This document shows positions 26,958 through 35,999 of a stretch of DNA of 64,000 nt, one piece after another. The DNA comes from Undibacterium umbellatum (GTDB lineage Bacteria > Pseudomonadota > Gammaproteobacteria > Burkholderiales > Burkholderiaceae_D). Made by a program: the position numbers and the translations under genes. The notes under the pieces were generated by a model. It saw only the letters and a list, made by a program, of their open reading frames with translations. It was not told where the DNA came from and did no database searches. The stretch is from the NCBI RefSeq assembly GCF_014284125.1, contig NZ_JACOFX010000001.1:434001-498000 (forward strand), written 5' to 3'. Within the stretch, counting starts at the first letter, position 1; every line of letters starts with the position of its first letter.

Positions 26958-27994
26958 ACTGTCTGTATGCCAGCCTGCAGCAGCAATGCTGCGAAGTCAT
27001 CAGCCAATGGGATTTCCCACTCCACATGCTCACCTGTGGTCGGGTGCGTCAAACCCAGCTTGCGCGCTTGCAATGCCTGGCGATTAAAGAAACGCGCCAG
27101 ATGCTGCTTGCCATACAAAGGATCGCCAACCAAAGGAAAACCTAATGACAACATATGCACACGTATCTGATGAGTGCGACCAGTTTCGAGTTGGCAGGCC
27201 ACCAGACTGACAGGAAATTTTTCCAGCATACCAGCTGCTACACGCTGGAAATGCGTGACTGCTGGTTTGGCGAGCATGCTTTGTGAAACTGCCATCTTGA
27301 TGCGATCACGCGGATGTCTGGCCATAGGCGCATCTACTGTACCTGACAAATTAGGTGTACCCCATACCAGCGCATTATATTCACGTTTGACTGTCCTGTC
27401 CTGCAACTGGCGCACCAGTTCAGTATGGGCAATCAGGGTTTTTGCGACGACCATCAGGCCCGAGGTATCTTTATCCAGCCTATGGACGATGCCGGCACGC
27501 GGCACGCCCAGCAAAGCAGGCCAGCGATACAGTAAGCCATTCAGCAAAGTACCTGACCAGTTACCAGCTGCCGGGTGCACTACCATATCAGCCGGTTTAT
27601 TGATGACCAGAATGTCATCATCTTCATACACCACGTTCAAAGCGATGTCTTCAGGCGCATAAGCACCTTCGTCAGGCGCTGCTTGCGGCTCAATAATGAT
27701 TTTTTCATCACCCAACATGGTCATTTTGCCACGACCTGGTTTGCCATCAACACTGACAAAGCCTGCCTCTATCCATTGCTGGATGCGACTTCTGGAATAT
27801 TGGGGAACCAGTTTGGACAAAGTCTTGTCCAAACGCTCACCACAGGCTTCTGATGTGAGCTTTAATTCTATGTTTTCGACTACCGGCGAAAAAACTTCGT
27901 CCGCTTCGGCGCTATCATTCAGCTCTTCAAATTCAGTCTCCAGGTCGGAATCTGACAAAATCACTGTAGTAGTTTGTTTCACATTTTTTGCCAT
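26954..27994 (-). CDS. rluD: 23S rRNA pseudouridine synthase D
   Basis: RluD makes the pseudouridines of helix 69 in 23S rRNA. The 346-residue protein has an acidic N-terminal extension of about 35 residues, an S4 RNA-binding domain (RLDKTLSKLVPQYSRSRIQQ, then WIEAGFVSVDG) and the RluA-type catalytic core with Asp in HRLDKDTSGLMVVAKT. The extension (SDLETEFEELNDSAEADEVF) is longer than in E. coli. It diverges from bamD by 25 bases, the conserved rluD/bamD arrangement. Confidence 0.96.
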   Translation of the reverse strand: MAKNVKQTTTVILSDSDLETEFEELNDSAEADEVFSPVVENIELKLTSEACGERLDKTLSKLVPQYSRSRIQQWIEAGFVSVDGKPGRGKMTMLGDEKIIIEPQAAPDEGAYAPEDIALNVVYEDDDILVINKPADMVVHPAAGNWSGTLLNGLLYRWPALLGVPRAGIVHRLDKDTSGLMVVAKTLIAHTELVRQLQDRTVKREYNALVWGTPNLSGTVDAPMARHPRDRIKMAVSQSMLAKPAVTHFQRVAAGMLEKFPVSLVACQLETGRTHQIRVHMLSLGFPLVGDPLYGKQHLARFFNRQALQARKLGLTHPTTGEHVEWEIPLADDFAALLLQAGIQTV

Positions 27995-28004
27995 CGGCTA
28001 TAAT
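27977..28004 (+). promoter_or_regulatory. Promoter of bamD
   Basis: TATAAT at 27999-28004 is a perfect -10 box. TTTCAC at 27977-27982 is 16 bases upstream and TTGTTT is 19. The predicted start near 28011 gives a leader of about 27 bases to the ATG at 28038, which favours that start over the ATG at 28020. Confidence 0.6.
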
Positions 28005-28037
28005 CCGTAAATTGTTTTCATGCTCACGCACAAATTT

Positions 28038-28841
28038 ATGCACATTAAATCTTTGAAATTGCTGGTTCTGGCTGTTGCCGCGTCCTTAAGTTTAAGCGGC
28101 TGCGGGGTGTTTGGCGAAAAAGGCGATGAGACCAGAACCTGGTCAGCATCAAAATTATACGCTGAAGCAAAAGACGAAATGTCTAGTGGGAGCTATGAAA
28201 GAGCAGTTCAGTACTTTGAAAAGCTGGAATCTCGCTTTCCTTTTGGTACGTATGCACAACAAGCTCAAATGGAAACTGCCTACGCTTATTACAAGCAAGG
28301 CGATCAAGCCCAGGCATTGGCGGCAGTTGAACGTTTCATCAAGTTGCACCCAAATCATAGCCACGTAGACTATATGTACTATTTGCGCGGCGTCATCAAT
28401 TTCAATGACCAGGTCGGTTTATTGAATTTCTTGGCCAATCAGGATATTACTGAACGCGACCCAAAAGCCTCCCGCGACTCTTTTGACGCCTTCAAACAAC
28501 TGGCAACCCAGTTCCCAGACAGTAAGTATACGCCAGACGCGATCTTGCGCATGAAATATCTGGTGAATGCCCTGGCACAATACGACGTGCACGTGGCACG
28601 CTATTATTTGCGCCGCGGTGCCTACCTGGCAGCGGCCAACCGCGCCCAGGCAGCAATCAAGGAATATCCAGATGCACCTTCCATTGAAGAAGCGATGTTT
28701 ATCCTGATACGCTCTTACGATGCCATGGGTATGACAGAGTTGCGCGATGACGCCAACAGAGTATTCCTGCAAAACTTCCCGAAAAGTGACTACCTGACAG
28801 GCAAAGGTAAGGCAAACACCGCATGGTGGAAATTCTGGTAG
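28038..28841 (+). CDS. bamD: Outer membrane assembly lipoprotein BamD
   Basis: BamD is the essential lipoprotein of the BAM complex that inserts outer-membrane beta-barrels. The protein is about 267 residues. A signal peptide ends in the lipobox LSLSGCGVFG. Tetratricopeptide-type helices follow (SKLYAEAKDEMSSGSYERAV, FPFGTYAQQAQMETAYAYYK). LNFLANQDITERDPKASRDS and the C-terminal FPKSDYLTG region fit the YfiO family. I chose ATG 28038 (MHIKSLKLL) for signal-peptide length and promoter spacing. Confidence 0.95.
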   Translation: MHIKSLKLLVLAVAASLSLSGCGVFGEKGDETRTWSASKLYAEAKDEMSSGSYERAVQYFEKLESRFPFGTYAQQAQMETAYAYYKQGDQAQALAAVERFIKLHPNHSHVDYMYYLRGVINFNDQVGLLNFLANQDITERDPKASRDSFDAFKQLATQFPDSKYTPDAILRMKYLVNALAQYDVHVARYYLRRGAYLAAANRAQAAIKEYPDAPSIEEAMFILIRSYDAMGMTELRDDANRVFLQNFPKSDYLTGKGKANTAWWKFW

Positions 28842-28860
28842 ATCCGCAAATTTCTGCATC

Positions 28861-28885
28861 CACCAGCTCGACTGACGGTCTGGTG
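28861..28885. terminator. Weak hairpin between convergent bamD and yaaA
   Basis: CACCAG (28861-28866) pairs with CTGGTG (28880-28885) in the 61-base gap between the converging genes. The stem is only six base pairs and there is no long T run. Confidence 0.3.
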
Positions 28886-28902
28886 AATGTTGATTTTGCA
28901 TC

Positions 28903-29679
28903 TTAATCTTCAATTTTTCGGCGAAATACCCAGCTGAGCTTGGTCGATTCTTCTTCGCAATAGGTATACCCCTCCTCGGAAAAGGCTTTCAAGTCTTCGA
29001 CCTTGCGTATCGCATGCTGCGCACTATACTTGGCCATTAAGCCCCTGGCGCGTTTTGCATAGAAAGAAATGATTTTGTATTGACCATTCTTCCAATCCTT
29101 GAAAACTGGAGAGATCACTGGTGCGCCCAATAAAGCTGGCTTGACAGCTTTAAAGTACTCATCCGAAGCCAGATTCACCAAATTCTTGGATTTTTGTTGC
29201 TGAATAACATCACTCAATAACAAACTTATTTTATCTCCCCAAAAGGCATATAAATTTTTACCGTGAACGTTATTGAGTCTTGTTCCCATTTCCAGGCGGT
29301 ATGCTTGCAAGGCATCAAACGGCCTCAACAAACCGTACAAACCAGACAAAATGCGCACATGATTTTGTAAGTACTTTAACTGTGACGCAGTCAGGCTGGC
29401 AGCATTCAGCCCCTCGTAAACGTCGCCATTAAACGCGAAAACTGCCTGCTTGCTATTTAATGGCGTCGCTTGCACCTGCCAATCGGCAAAACGTTGGACA
29501 TTAAGTTGCGCCAGGGCCGGCGAAATGCCCATCAAGTCCGCCAATTGTTCGGGCTTATAGGTCCTCGTAATGGCTATCAGCTCGTTGGCTTCGTCCAAAA
29601 AATGGGGAGTGGTCACCGTTCTGGACTTTACAACTGTGTCAAAGTCCAGGCTCTTGGCTGGAGATAATACAATGAGCAT
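28903..29679 (-). CDS. yaaA: Peroxide stress protein YaaA (DUF328)
   Basis: This 258-residue protein matches YaaA, which lowers free intracellular iron and protects DNA during hydrogen peroxide stress. Family segments are MLIVLSPAKSLDFD at the start, YGLLRPFDALQAYRLEMGTR near the middle and ISFYAKRARGLMAKY near the C-terminus. I chose ATG at 29679 because it gives the canonical N-terminus. Upstream in-frame sequence runs into the divergent PIN gene and has no homology that I recognise. Confidence 0.95.
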   Translation of the reverse strand: MLIVLSPAKSLDFDTVVKSRTVTTPHFLDEANELIAITRTYKPEQLADLMGISPALAQLNVQRFADWQVQATPLNSKQAVFAFNGDVYEGLNAASLTASQLKYLQNHVRILSGLYGLLRPFDALQAYRLEMGTRLNNVHGKNLYAFWGDKISLLLSDVIQQQKSKNLVNLASDEYFKAVKPALLGAPVISPVFKDWKNGQYKIISFYAKRARGLMAKYSAQHAIRKVEDLKAFSEEGYTYCEEESTKLSWVFRRKIED

Positions 29680-29692
29680 AAATTGAATATAA

Positions 29693-30166
29693 ATGACAAA
29701 AATGACCGACATCATACCTAAGCGCGTAGTGATTGACACCAATGTATGCCTGGATTTATTTGTATTCAAAGATTCCAGATGGTCTGTTTTGCTCCAGGGC
29801 CTCGGCAGTGGGCAGTTGCAGGCAATAACACGCGCAGACTGTCGCGATGAATGGATAGCTGTACTCAATTACCCCCACCTAGCGGCCAGACACGAAAACG
29901 CAACAGCGGTCACTGCAGTGTTTGATGCAAACATCAATTGTCTCTCGCCCGCTGACACCGGATGTAAACTCCCAGTCTGTAGTGACAAAGATGACCAGAA
30001 GTTCCTGGAAATTGCGCGCGACGCACAAGCAGAGGTATTGATCACCAAAGATAAGGCTTTACTCAAGCTCGCCAGAAAAATGAAGCAAGCGGGCATGTTC
30101 AGGATAGAGACTCCAGAACAATTTTTGCGAACTTACGTAAAAGAATGTGACAAAACTGCATCGTGA
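29693..30166 (+). CDS. PIN-domain protein (putative toxin-type ribonuclease, COG1569-like)
   Basis: This 157-residue protein has a PIN fold. The acidic metal-site residues lie in VVIDTNVCLDLFV, CSDKDDQKFLEIA and VLITKDKALLKLA. This subfamily is often labelled a putative toxin. There is no small antitoxin gene on either side, since yaaA diverges 13 bases away and cheZ lies 270 bases downstream. A solitary RNA-processing nuclease is therefore as likely as a toxin. ATG at 29702 is an alternative start. Confidence 0.85.
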   Translation: MTKMTDIIPKRVVIDTNVCLDLFVFKDSRWSVLLQGLGSGQLQAITRADCRDEWIAVLNYPHLAARHENATAVTAVFDANINCLSPADTGCKLPVCSDKDDQKFLEIARDAQAEVLITKDKALLKLARKMKQAGMFRIETPEQFLRTYVKECDKTAS

Positions 30167-30436
30167 CCAACAAAAGAATGACAAATTTTATTACTCTGAG
30201 TTATTCTTCGGTAATGTCCTGCTACTATGAACGAGAGCAAAAAGCAGTCTTGTTCATGCATTAAACTAAACCCGAATTTATTGAAATTAAATTGGGAAAA
30301 TGACCGGAGTCCATGCGGAATCTTAGTATCTGAATGGCAGCTACATCAGATAATTTCTGCATACTCTCGCTGACACACCATGACATTCGTGAATGTTTTA
30401 CACAATGATCAATGCGATTATGGAGAACAAAGGACT

Positions 30437-31198
30437 ATGACCGATTCAGCAGATGATCTGGACGCATTGTTTGAGGAAATGGCCAATCAGCGCCTGGAAA
30501 CCAATGTAGCCCCCGCCACTTCCGAAGAGACTCCGCCCGCCACGAGCAGCGCTTCACCATTGCAGGAAGCCCCTCCTGTCAAATTCAATCTTCATGGTGG
30601 CGATGCTGATTCAAGCCTACCAATGTTTGATCGTTTGGGTGGGCTAGTGAGAATGTTGCACGACTCCATGCGCGAGTTGGGCTATGACCGCTCCTTGTCC
30701 GATGTTGCAGAACAAATTGCAGATGCTCAGGGCAGACTCGAATATGTCGCCACCCTCACTGAGCAGGCAGCCAACAAAGTCTTGAATGCAACAGACCTTG
30801 GCATGCCAGAACAAGATGAACTGGCAAAAAAAGCCAAATCTATGGATGCGCGCTGGACAGAATTATTCGATGGCAAACTCAACGTTGAAGAATTCAAGTC
30901 TCTCGCAGCCGACTCCAAAGCCTTTGCCAACGTTGTACTGACTGCTACAGATGCTGAAAAGGCGCGCCTGTTGGACATCATGATGGCGCAGGACTTTCAG
31001 GATCTGACTGGCCAGCTAATTAAAAAAGTGGTCGCCATCAATAAACGTGTGGAACACGAGCTTGCACAGATACTCCTGGATAATGCACCATCTGATCTGA
31101 AAGAAAAAGCAGTAGAATTGATGGAAGGCCCTTCCGTCCCGAACGCAGCTTTGGAACAGGATGATGTAGATAACCTACTTGATAGTCTGGGCTTCTAA
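30437..31198 (+). CDS. cheZ: Chemotaxis phosphatase CheZ
   Basis: CheZ dephosphorylates CheY-P and so ends chemotactic signals. The protein is about 253 residues. A long four-helix region ends with the catalytic segment MAQDFQDLTGQLIKKVV, with Asp at about 189 and Gln at about 193. The extreme C-terminus, DDVDNLLDSLGF, is the classical CheY-binding peptide. AAAGGA precedes the ATG at 30437. Its stop overlaps the start of a cheA gene by one base (TAATG), so the two are translationally coupled. The main che cluster is 14 kb away, an unusual separation. Confidence 0.95.
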   Translation: MTDSADDLDALFEEMANQRLETNVAPATSEETPPATSSASPLQEAPPVKFNLHGGDADSSLPMFDRLGGLVRMLHDSMRELGYDRSLSDVAEQIADAQGRLEYVATLTEQAANKVLNATDLGMPEQDELAKKAKSMDARWTELFDGKLNVEEFKSLAADSKAFANVVLTATDAEKARLLDIMMAQDFQDLTGQLIKKVVAINKRVEHELAQILLDNAPSDLKEKAVELMEGPSVPNAALEQDDVDNLLDSLGF

Positions 31199-33048
31199 TG
31201 GATGACATGCTCAAAGAATTTGTCGTCGAAGCGCTCGATCTGGCGACCAATGTAGAAGAACATCTACTGTCACTCGAGCGCAATCCCGGCGACATGAATA
31301 CGCTCAATGCCGTATTCCGGTCGTTCCATACAATCAAGGGTGGCGCAGGCTTCATGAATTTGAGCGCCATGGTGTCGGCATGCCACTTGACCGAAAATCT
31401 CTTCGACGCTTTGCGCACAGGCCAAGTACCTGTCACGCCAGAAGCCATAGAAGCAGCGCTTGAAGCCAGTGGCTTTGTAGCTGACCAACTGACTGCGCTA
31501 AATAATGGTACTGAGCCGGACAAATTGTCTACCATGCCCAAGTCACTGGAAAAAATGTTGACTGATGCCATAGAAATGAAGGGTGTCAGCAAGAAACCAG
31601 CAGCAGCCAAAGCAAAAACGCCAGAAGCACCCAAAGCCGAAGTAAAAGCTGCAGCTCCGGAGGCTAAAAAAGCTGCAACCGGTGAAGTCGACTGGAATGC
31701 TTACTACCGTGCTGTGACGCCACCTGGCACCCTGCCCGAAGATGTAGTCGAGGCAGAAGCTGAGGAAGCACAGGCAGAAGACGTACATGCGCCAACACCA
31801 AGAGAAGAAACAGAAGCTGTCAAATCTTCACTCTCTGGAGGAGAAGTCAAGCAAAACGCGCCTGCCAAAGAAGAAAGCATACGTATTGATGCGGTCAAGT
31901 TGAATGTCTTGCTCGAAGTTGCAGGCGAATCTGTGCAAGCCGCCAATCAGGCCGCTGTACTTCTGGAAAAACTCTCGCAATTCAAATTTGATGGGCAAGC
32001 TGCGCCCTTGATGTCAGCTTTAACAGAGACACTGACCCGAGCATCCCGCTATTCAACCGAGTTGCAACGTGCCACACTTGCAACCCGCATGCAACCAGTG
32101 GGACGTTTGTTCCAGAAGTTCCCCAGATTGATCAGGGAACTGGCACGTGACCTCGGTAAAGAAGTAGACCTGAACATTGCTGGTGCCGAGACTGAAGTGG
32201 ATCGTGTTGTCGTTGACAGCTTGTACGACCCGCTGGTGCATATGCTGCGCAATGCGCTTGATCATGGCATAGAAACCGCTGAAGAGCGCATCAATGCCAA
32301 CAAGTCACCCCGCGCTACGATTTCATTGAAAGCCTGGCAGGAAGCCAGCAGCGTCATGATAGAAGTGACTGATGACGGCAAAGGCATGGATGCGCAAAGA
32401 CTGCGTGATAAAGCCGTCTCCAAAGGCTTAATCAATATGCATGATGCCCGTACGGATGACGAAGCTTTCCAACTGGTGTTCTTGCCAGGCTTCTCTACCA
32501 AGGAAGTCGCATCCAGCGTATCTGGCCGCGGCGTTGGTATGGACGTGGTAAAAACCGCCGTTGAGCGCCACCGTGGCGCGATACGAATTGCCTCTCAATT
32601 GGGATCAGGTACAACCTTTCTGATCCGTCTGCCGATTGAGCTGTCTATCGTACCGACCATGCTAGTTCGCACCGATGGTGCTTCACTGGCATTGCCAATG
32701 GCGACTGTACAACGCGTCGTTGAATTGCCTGAAACCTTTGAAAGTGTGGGTGGTCAACCTGTATTGCGCGATCTCGGCCGGCCTTTACCCGTCAAGTCAC
32801 TAGGCAAGATACTGGGCTATACGCCAGCATCTGAAAGAGTTGGCATTGTCATTGCCGCCCCCAGCCCATACATCCTGTCTGTAGATGCGGTAGATGGCAC
32901 AGCAGATCTGGTGATCAAGCCACTAACCTGCATCAGCACACCGGGCATTACCGGCACTGCCCGTTCTGCTGAAGGTGAGCTGGTCCTGGTAATCAGCCTG
33001 TCCTTCCTGATTGATGGTTGCAAGACAAGGGAACGCATTACCGCCTGA
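31198..33048 (+). CDS. cheA: Chemotaxis histidine kinase CheA, second copy without a recognisable P2 domain
   Basis: This is a 616-residue CheA-type kinase. The P1 domain has phospho-His at about His44 (FRSFHTIKGGAGFM). Residues about 125-225 are a low-complexity Ala/Pro/Glu linker where a CheY/CheB-binding P2 would normally lie. The dimerisation and ATPase domains follow, with N box HMLRNALDHGIE, G1 DDGKGMDAQ, LPGFSTKEVASSVSGRGVGM for F and G2, and a CheW-like regulatory domain. It has no response-regulator tail. It is coupled to cheZ, with no cheW, cheY or receptor gene adjacent. Confidence 0.93.
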   Translation: MDDMLKEFVVEALDLATNVEEHLLSLERNPGDMNTLNAVFRSFHTIKGGAGFMNLSAMVSACHLTENLFDALRTGQVPVTPEAIEAALEASGFVADQLTALNNGTEPDKLSTMPKSLEKMLTDAIEMKGVSKKPAAAKAKTPEAPKAEVKAAAPEAKKAATGEVDWNAYYRAVTPPGTLPEDVVEAEAEEAQAEDVHAPTPREETEAVKSSLSGGEVKQNAPAKEESIRIDAVKLNVLLEVAGESVQAANQAAVLLEKLSQFKFDGQAAPLMSALTETLTRASRYSTELQRATLATRMQPVGRLFQKFPRLIRELARDLGKEVDLNIAGAETEVDRVVVDSLYDPLVHMLRNALDHGIETAEERINANKSPRATISLKAWQEASSVMIEVTDDGKGMDAQRLRDKAVSKGLINMHDARTDDEAFQLVFLPGFSTKEVASSVSGRGVGMDVVKTAVERHRGAIRIASQLGSGTTFLIRLPIELSIVPTMLVRTDGASLALPMATVQRVVELPETFESVGGQPVLRDLGRPLPVKSLGKILGYTPASERVGIVIAAPSPYILSVDAVDGTADLVIKPLTCISTPGITGTARSAEGELVLVISLSFLIDGCKTRERITA

Positions 33049-33081
33049 GTTGCAGTATAAATTTAAGTAGCAAAGCACCTG

Positions 33082-33127
33082 ATAAACGCATTTTGGCCAA
33101 ATCTGTCAAAATGCGTTTATTCTTTTT
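33082..33127 (+). terminator. Terminator after the cheZ-cheA pair
   Basis: ATAAACGCATTTTG (33082-33095) pairs perfectly over 14 bases with CAAAATGCGTTTAT (33107-33120), followed by TCTTTTT. It closes the two-gene unit before selO. Confidence 0.88.
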
Positions 33128-33145
33128 ATAGCCATACGGCGCCTC

Positions 33146-34624
33146 ATGACCACTCCCCCACTCTCTCTGCAGGATTTCGTGCTGGAGAATCAGTTTGCCG
33201 ATCTTCCTCCGCATTTCCATACCCATCTTTCCGCCAGCCCTATAGACAAGCCTTATCTGGTGGCAGCCAGCGCTGAAGTTGCTGCGCAATTAAACCTGGA
33301 TCGGGCCAGCCTGAATTCACCTGAATTTCTTGACTATTTTTCCGGCAACCAGATCCTGCCTGGCAGCGAACCCTTGGCAGCCGTGTACTCGGGGCATCAG
33401 TTTGGTGTCTGGGCTGGTCAACTCGGTGACGGCCGCGCCTTGCTACTAGGCGGCAGGTCCCATGCTGATCAGTATCTCGAGATCCAGCTGAAAGGCGCAG
33501 GCATGACCCCCTATTCACGCATGGGTGACGGGCGTGCAGTATTGCGCTCTTCCATACGCGAATTTTTATGTTCGGAAGCAATGGCGGCGTTGAGCATCCC
33601 CACTTCACGCGCACTGTGCGTTATCGGTTCAGACCAAATGGTTTTTCGCGAAACGCCAGAAAGCAGCGCCGTCGTCGCCCGTGTAGCACCCAGCTTTGTA
33701 CGCTTTGGCTCTTTTGAACATTGGTATTACAACGACAGGATGGACGACCTGCGCTTGCTTGCCGATTATGTCATTGCACAGTCTTACCCTGAACTGCTGG
33801 CAGAAAATAATCCCTACCAGGCGTTGCTTTCCACCGTCACCACACGCACGGCTGAATTGATGGCTCACTGGCAGGCTGTTGGCTTTATGCACGGGGTCAT
33901 GAATACCGACAATATGTCCATCTTGGGTCAGACTTTGGACTATGGTCCTTTCGGCTTCATGGAAGCTTACGATGAAAAACACATTTGTAACCATACCGAC
34001 CAGCAAGGGCGCTATTCCTACCGCATGCAACCAGCCATAGGCAACTGGAATTGCCAGGCTTTGGCGCAAGCTCTGTCCCCGCTCATAGGCAGCGTCGACG
34101 ACACCAACGCTGCACTGAGCCATTATCCAGCCGTTTATCGACAGAAAGGGACAGAACTCATGCATCAAAAGTTTGGCTTAAAGACAGATCACGAAGGTGA
34201 TCTGGACTTATTCGCCAACTTTTTCACTTTGTTACAAAGTAATCATGCCGACTTTACCCTGAGTTTCCGTCATTTAAGTAAGCTTTCAAATCAGAAATCG
34301 ACCAAGGATGAGCTAGTACGTGATTTGTTTTTGGATAGGGATGGCCTTGACCTGTGGCTGATTAATTACCGCGCTCGCCTGGCTATGGAACAAAGTGATG
34401 AACAGACTCGTCAAACCAGCATGTTGTCAGTCAATCCGAAATATATTTTAAGAAATTATCTTGCCCAAGTAGCGATAGAAAAAGCGCAAAAAAAGGATTT
34501 TTCAGAAGTCAGGAAATTATTGAATATTCTGGAAAACCCGTATGACGAACAAGTGGAACATGACGGCTATGCAGAATTGCCACCCGACTGGGCCAAACAT
34601 CTGGAAGTCAGCTGTTCATCCTGA
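33146..34624 (+). CDS. selO: Protein adenylyltransferase SelO (YdiU/UPF0061)
   Basis: SelO is a pseudokinase that transfers AMP from ATP to Ser, Thr or Tyr of proteins and is linked to redox homeostasis. The 492-residue protein shows the family core AVYSGHQFGVWAGQLGDGRA, LKGAGMTPYSRMGDGRAVLR, SIREFLCSEAM, and the metal-site segment MHGVMNTDNMSILGQTLDYG. The start has no strong ribosome site. It is followed by msrB 26 bases on, a sensible pairing because both are redox or protein-repair genes. Confidence 0.96.
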   Translation: MTTPPLSLQDFVLENQFADLPPHFHTHLSASPIDKPYLVAASAEVAAQLNLDRASLNSPEFLDYFSGNQILPGSEPLAAVYSGHQFGVWAGQLGDGRALLLGGRSHADQYLEIQLKGAGMTPYSRMGDGRAVLRSSIREFLCSEAMAALSIPTSRALCVIGSDQMVFRETPESSAVVARVAPSFVRFGSFEHWYYNDRMDDLRLLADYVIAQSYPELLAENNPYQALLSTVTTRTAELMAHWQAVGFMHGVMNTDNMSILGQTLDYGPFGFMEAYDEKHICNHTDQQGRYSYRMQPAIGNWNCQALAQALSPLIGSVDDTNAALSHYPAVYRQKGTELMHQKFGLKTDHEGDLDLFANFFTLLQSNHADFTLSFRHLSKLSNQKSTKDELVRDLFLDRDGLDLWLINYRARLAMEQSDEQTRQTSMLSVNPKYILRNYLAQVAIEKAQKKDFSEVRKLLNILENPYDEQVEHDGYAELPPDWAKHLEVSCSS

Positions 34625-34650
34625 TATGAAAAAGAAATGCAGAGAAAATT

Positions 34651-35046
34651 ATGAGTAAAATCGTCAAATCGGATGCCGAATGGAAAGCGCAGCTCAGCTC
34701 CATGGAGTATGAAGTCACCCGGCATGCAGCTACCGAACGTGCTTTCAGTGGGAAATTTTGGGACCACCATGAGGTCGGAACCTACACCTGCGTCTGTTGC
34801 AGCACCCCCTTATTCACCTCAGATGCCAAGTTTGATTCTGGCTGCGGATGGCCAAGTTACTTCAAAGCAATTAATCCAGCCTATGTGCGTGAGAAAATTG
34901 ATACATCTCATGGCATGACGCGCACTGAGATATTGTGTAATATCTGCGACGCCCATCTGGGACATGTATTCCCGGATGGACCACCACCTACGAGATTGCG
35001 GTATTGCATCAATTCCGCCTCCTTGAAATTTGACCCTGCAACCTAA
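34651..35046 (+). CDS. msrB: Peptide-methionine (R)-S-oxide reductase
   Basis: MsrB repairs methionine R-sulfoxide in proteins. The 131-residue protein has the two zinc-binding CxxC pairs (TCVCC and LCNIC), [11 protein letters not shown], and [20 protein letters not shown] with the catalytic Cys in RYCINSASL. The ATG is preceded by AGAGAAAA. It sits in a run of plus-strand genes from selO to bolA with short gaps. Confidence 0.97.
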   Translation: MSKIVKSDAEWKAQLSSMEYEVTRHAATERAFSGKFWDHHEVGTYTCVCCSTPLFTSDAKFDSGCGWPSYFKAINPAYVREKIDTSHGMTRTEILCNICDAHLGHVFPDGPPPTRLRYCINSASLKFDPAT

Positions 35047-35056
35047 TTGTCTGTAA

Positions 35057-35680
35057 ATGAAATTTCTCTTTGACATGTTTCCGGTAGTTTTATTTTTTGT
35101 CACCTTTAAATGGGGTGAGAGAAATCCTGCTACTGCACAATCCCTGGTATCCGATTATTTTTCCAGCGTAGTATCAGGAGGCGTAACAAGCGCCGAACTG
35201 GCCCCTATATTGTTGGCAACAGCGCTTACTCTGGTCGCATCCATATGCCAGATTGGCTACCTGGTCGTGCGTCGTAAAAAAGTCGATGCCATGTTGTGGA
35301 TCTCCTTCATCATCATCATGGTGTTTGGTGGCGCGACCCTGTATTTCCAGAGCGAAGCCTTCATTAAATGGAAGCCCACCGTGCTGTACTGGTGTTACTT
35401 TGGTGCTTTTGCCCTGGCTCAGCTTGTTTTCAAGAAAAACCTGATTCAAATGGCAATGGGCGAGCAAATCAAACTGCCTGAGCAAATCTGGACACGCCTC
35501 AGCTATGCCTGGATGCTTTTCTTCTTGCTCATGGGATTCGTCAATCTGTATGTAGCGTTTAATTTCTCTACGGACACCTGGGCGAACTTCAAACTACTTG
35601 CTGTTGTTGCCATCATGCCAGCATTTATCATCATCCAAAGCCTGTTTTTAGCTAAATACATGGAAGAACCAGCACAATGA
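35057..35680 (+). CDS. yciB: Inner membrane protein YciB (septation protein A family)
   Basis: This 207-residue protein has five to six predicted membrane helices. Family markers are MKFLFDMFPVVLFFVTFKWG at the start and LYFQSEAFIKWKPTVLYW in the middle. A C-terminal region follows (LSYAWMLFFLLMGFVNLYVA). YciB members influence cell-envelope synthesis and division. It begins 10 bases after msrB and overlaps bolA by four bases. Confidence 0.95.
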   Translation: MKFLFDMFPVVLFFVTFKWGERNPATAQSLVSDYFSSVVSGGVTSAELAPILLATALTLVASICQIGYLVVRRKKVDAMLWISFIIIMVFGGATLYFQSEAFIKWKPTVLYWCYFGAFALAQLVFKKNLIQMAMGEQIKLPEQIWTRLSYAWMLFFLLMGFVNLYVAFNFSTDTWANFKLLAVVAIMPAFIIIQSLFLAKYMEEPAQ

Positions 35681-35949
35681 CACGTCAGGAGAAAATATTA
35701 GCGCGCCTGACGGAAACCTTGCAGCCTGCGCAATGTCAACTAACAGATGACTCCGAAGCACATCGCGGCCATGCTGGTGCTGCAGGTGGCGCAGGTCATT
35801 ACAGTGTAAGAATAGTTTGTCAGCAATTTGACGGATTAAACCGTATTTCCCGCCATCGACTAGTGTATGATGCCGTTGGCGATATGATGCAAACGGAAAT
35901 TCATGCCCTCAATATTGTGGCATTAAGTCCGTCAGAGATAGCGACCTAA
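35677..35949 (+). CDS. bolA: BolA-family protein
   Basis: This 90-residue protein has the BolA fold. The most conserved part is HYSVRIVCQQFDGLNRISRH followed by RLVYDAVGD. A His in SRHRLVYD is the usual glutaredoxin/iron-sulfur ligand. BolA proteins act with monothiol glutaredoxins in iron regulation. An insertion rich in Gly and Ala (GHAGAAGGAGHY) is visible between the first strand and the helix. It overlaps yciB by ATGA. This yciB-bolA-PpiC order is common in betaproteobacteria. Confidence 0.93.
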   Translation: MTRQEKILARLTETLQPAQCQLTDDSEAHRGHAGAAGGAGHYSVRIVCQQFDGLNRISRHRLVYDAVGDMMQTEIHALNIVALSPSEIAT

Positions 35950-35999
35950 GCAGTTTATTTATAATCCGTTTTTTTTATTTTGTTATTTAGGAACAGACA

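Noticed and set aside
29680-29868. N-terminal extension of yaaA
   Set aside because: It lies opposite the PIN gene, has no similarity to the family and makes the protein 63 residues too long.
29693-30166. A toxin-antitoxin module
   Set aside because: Only the PIN protein is present; no small antitoxin-like gene flanks it.
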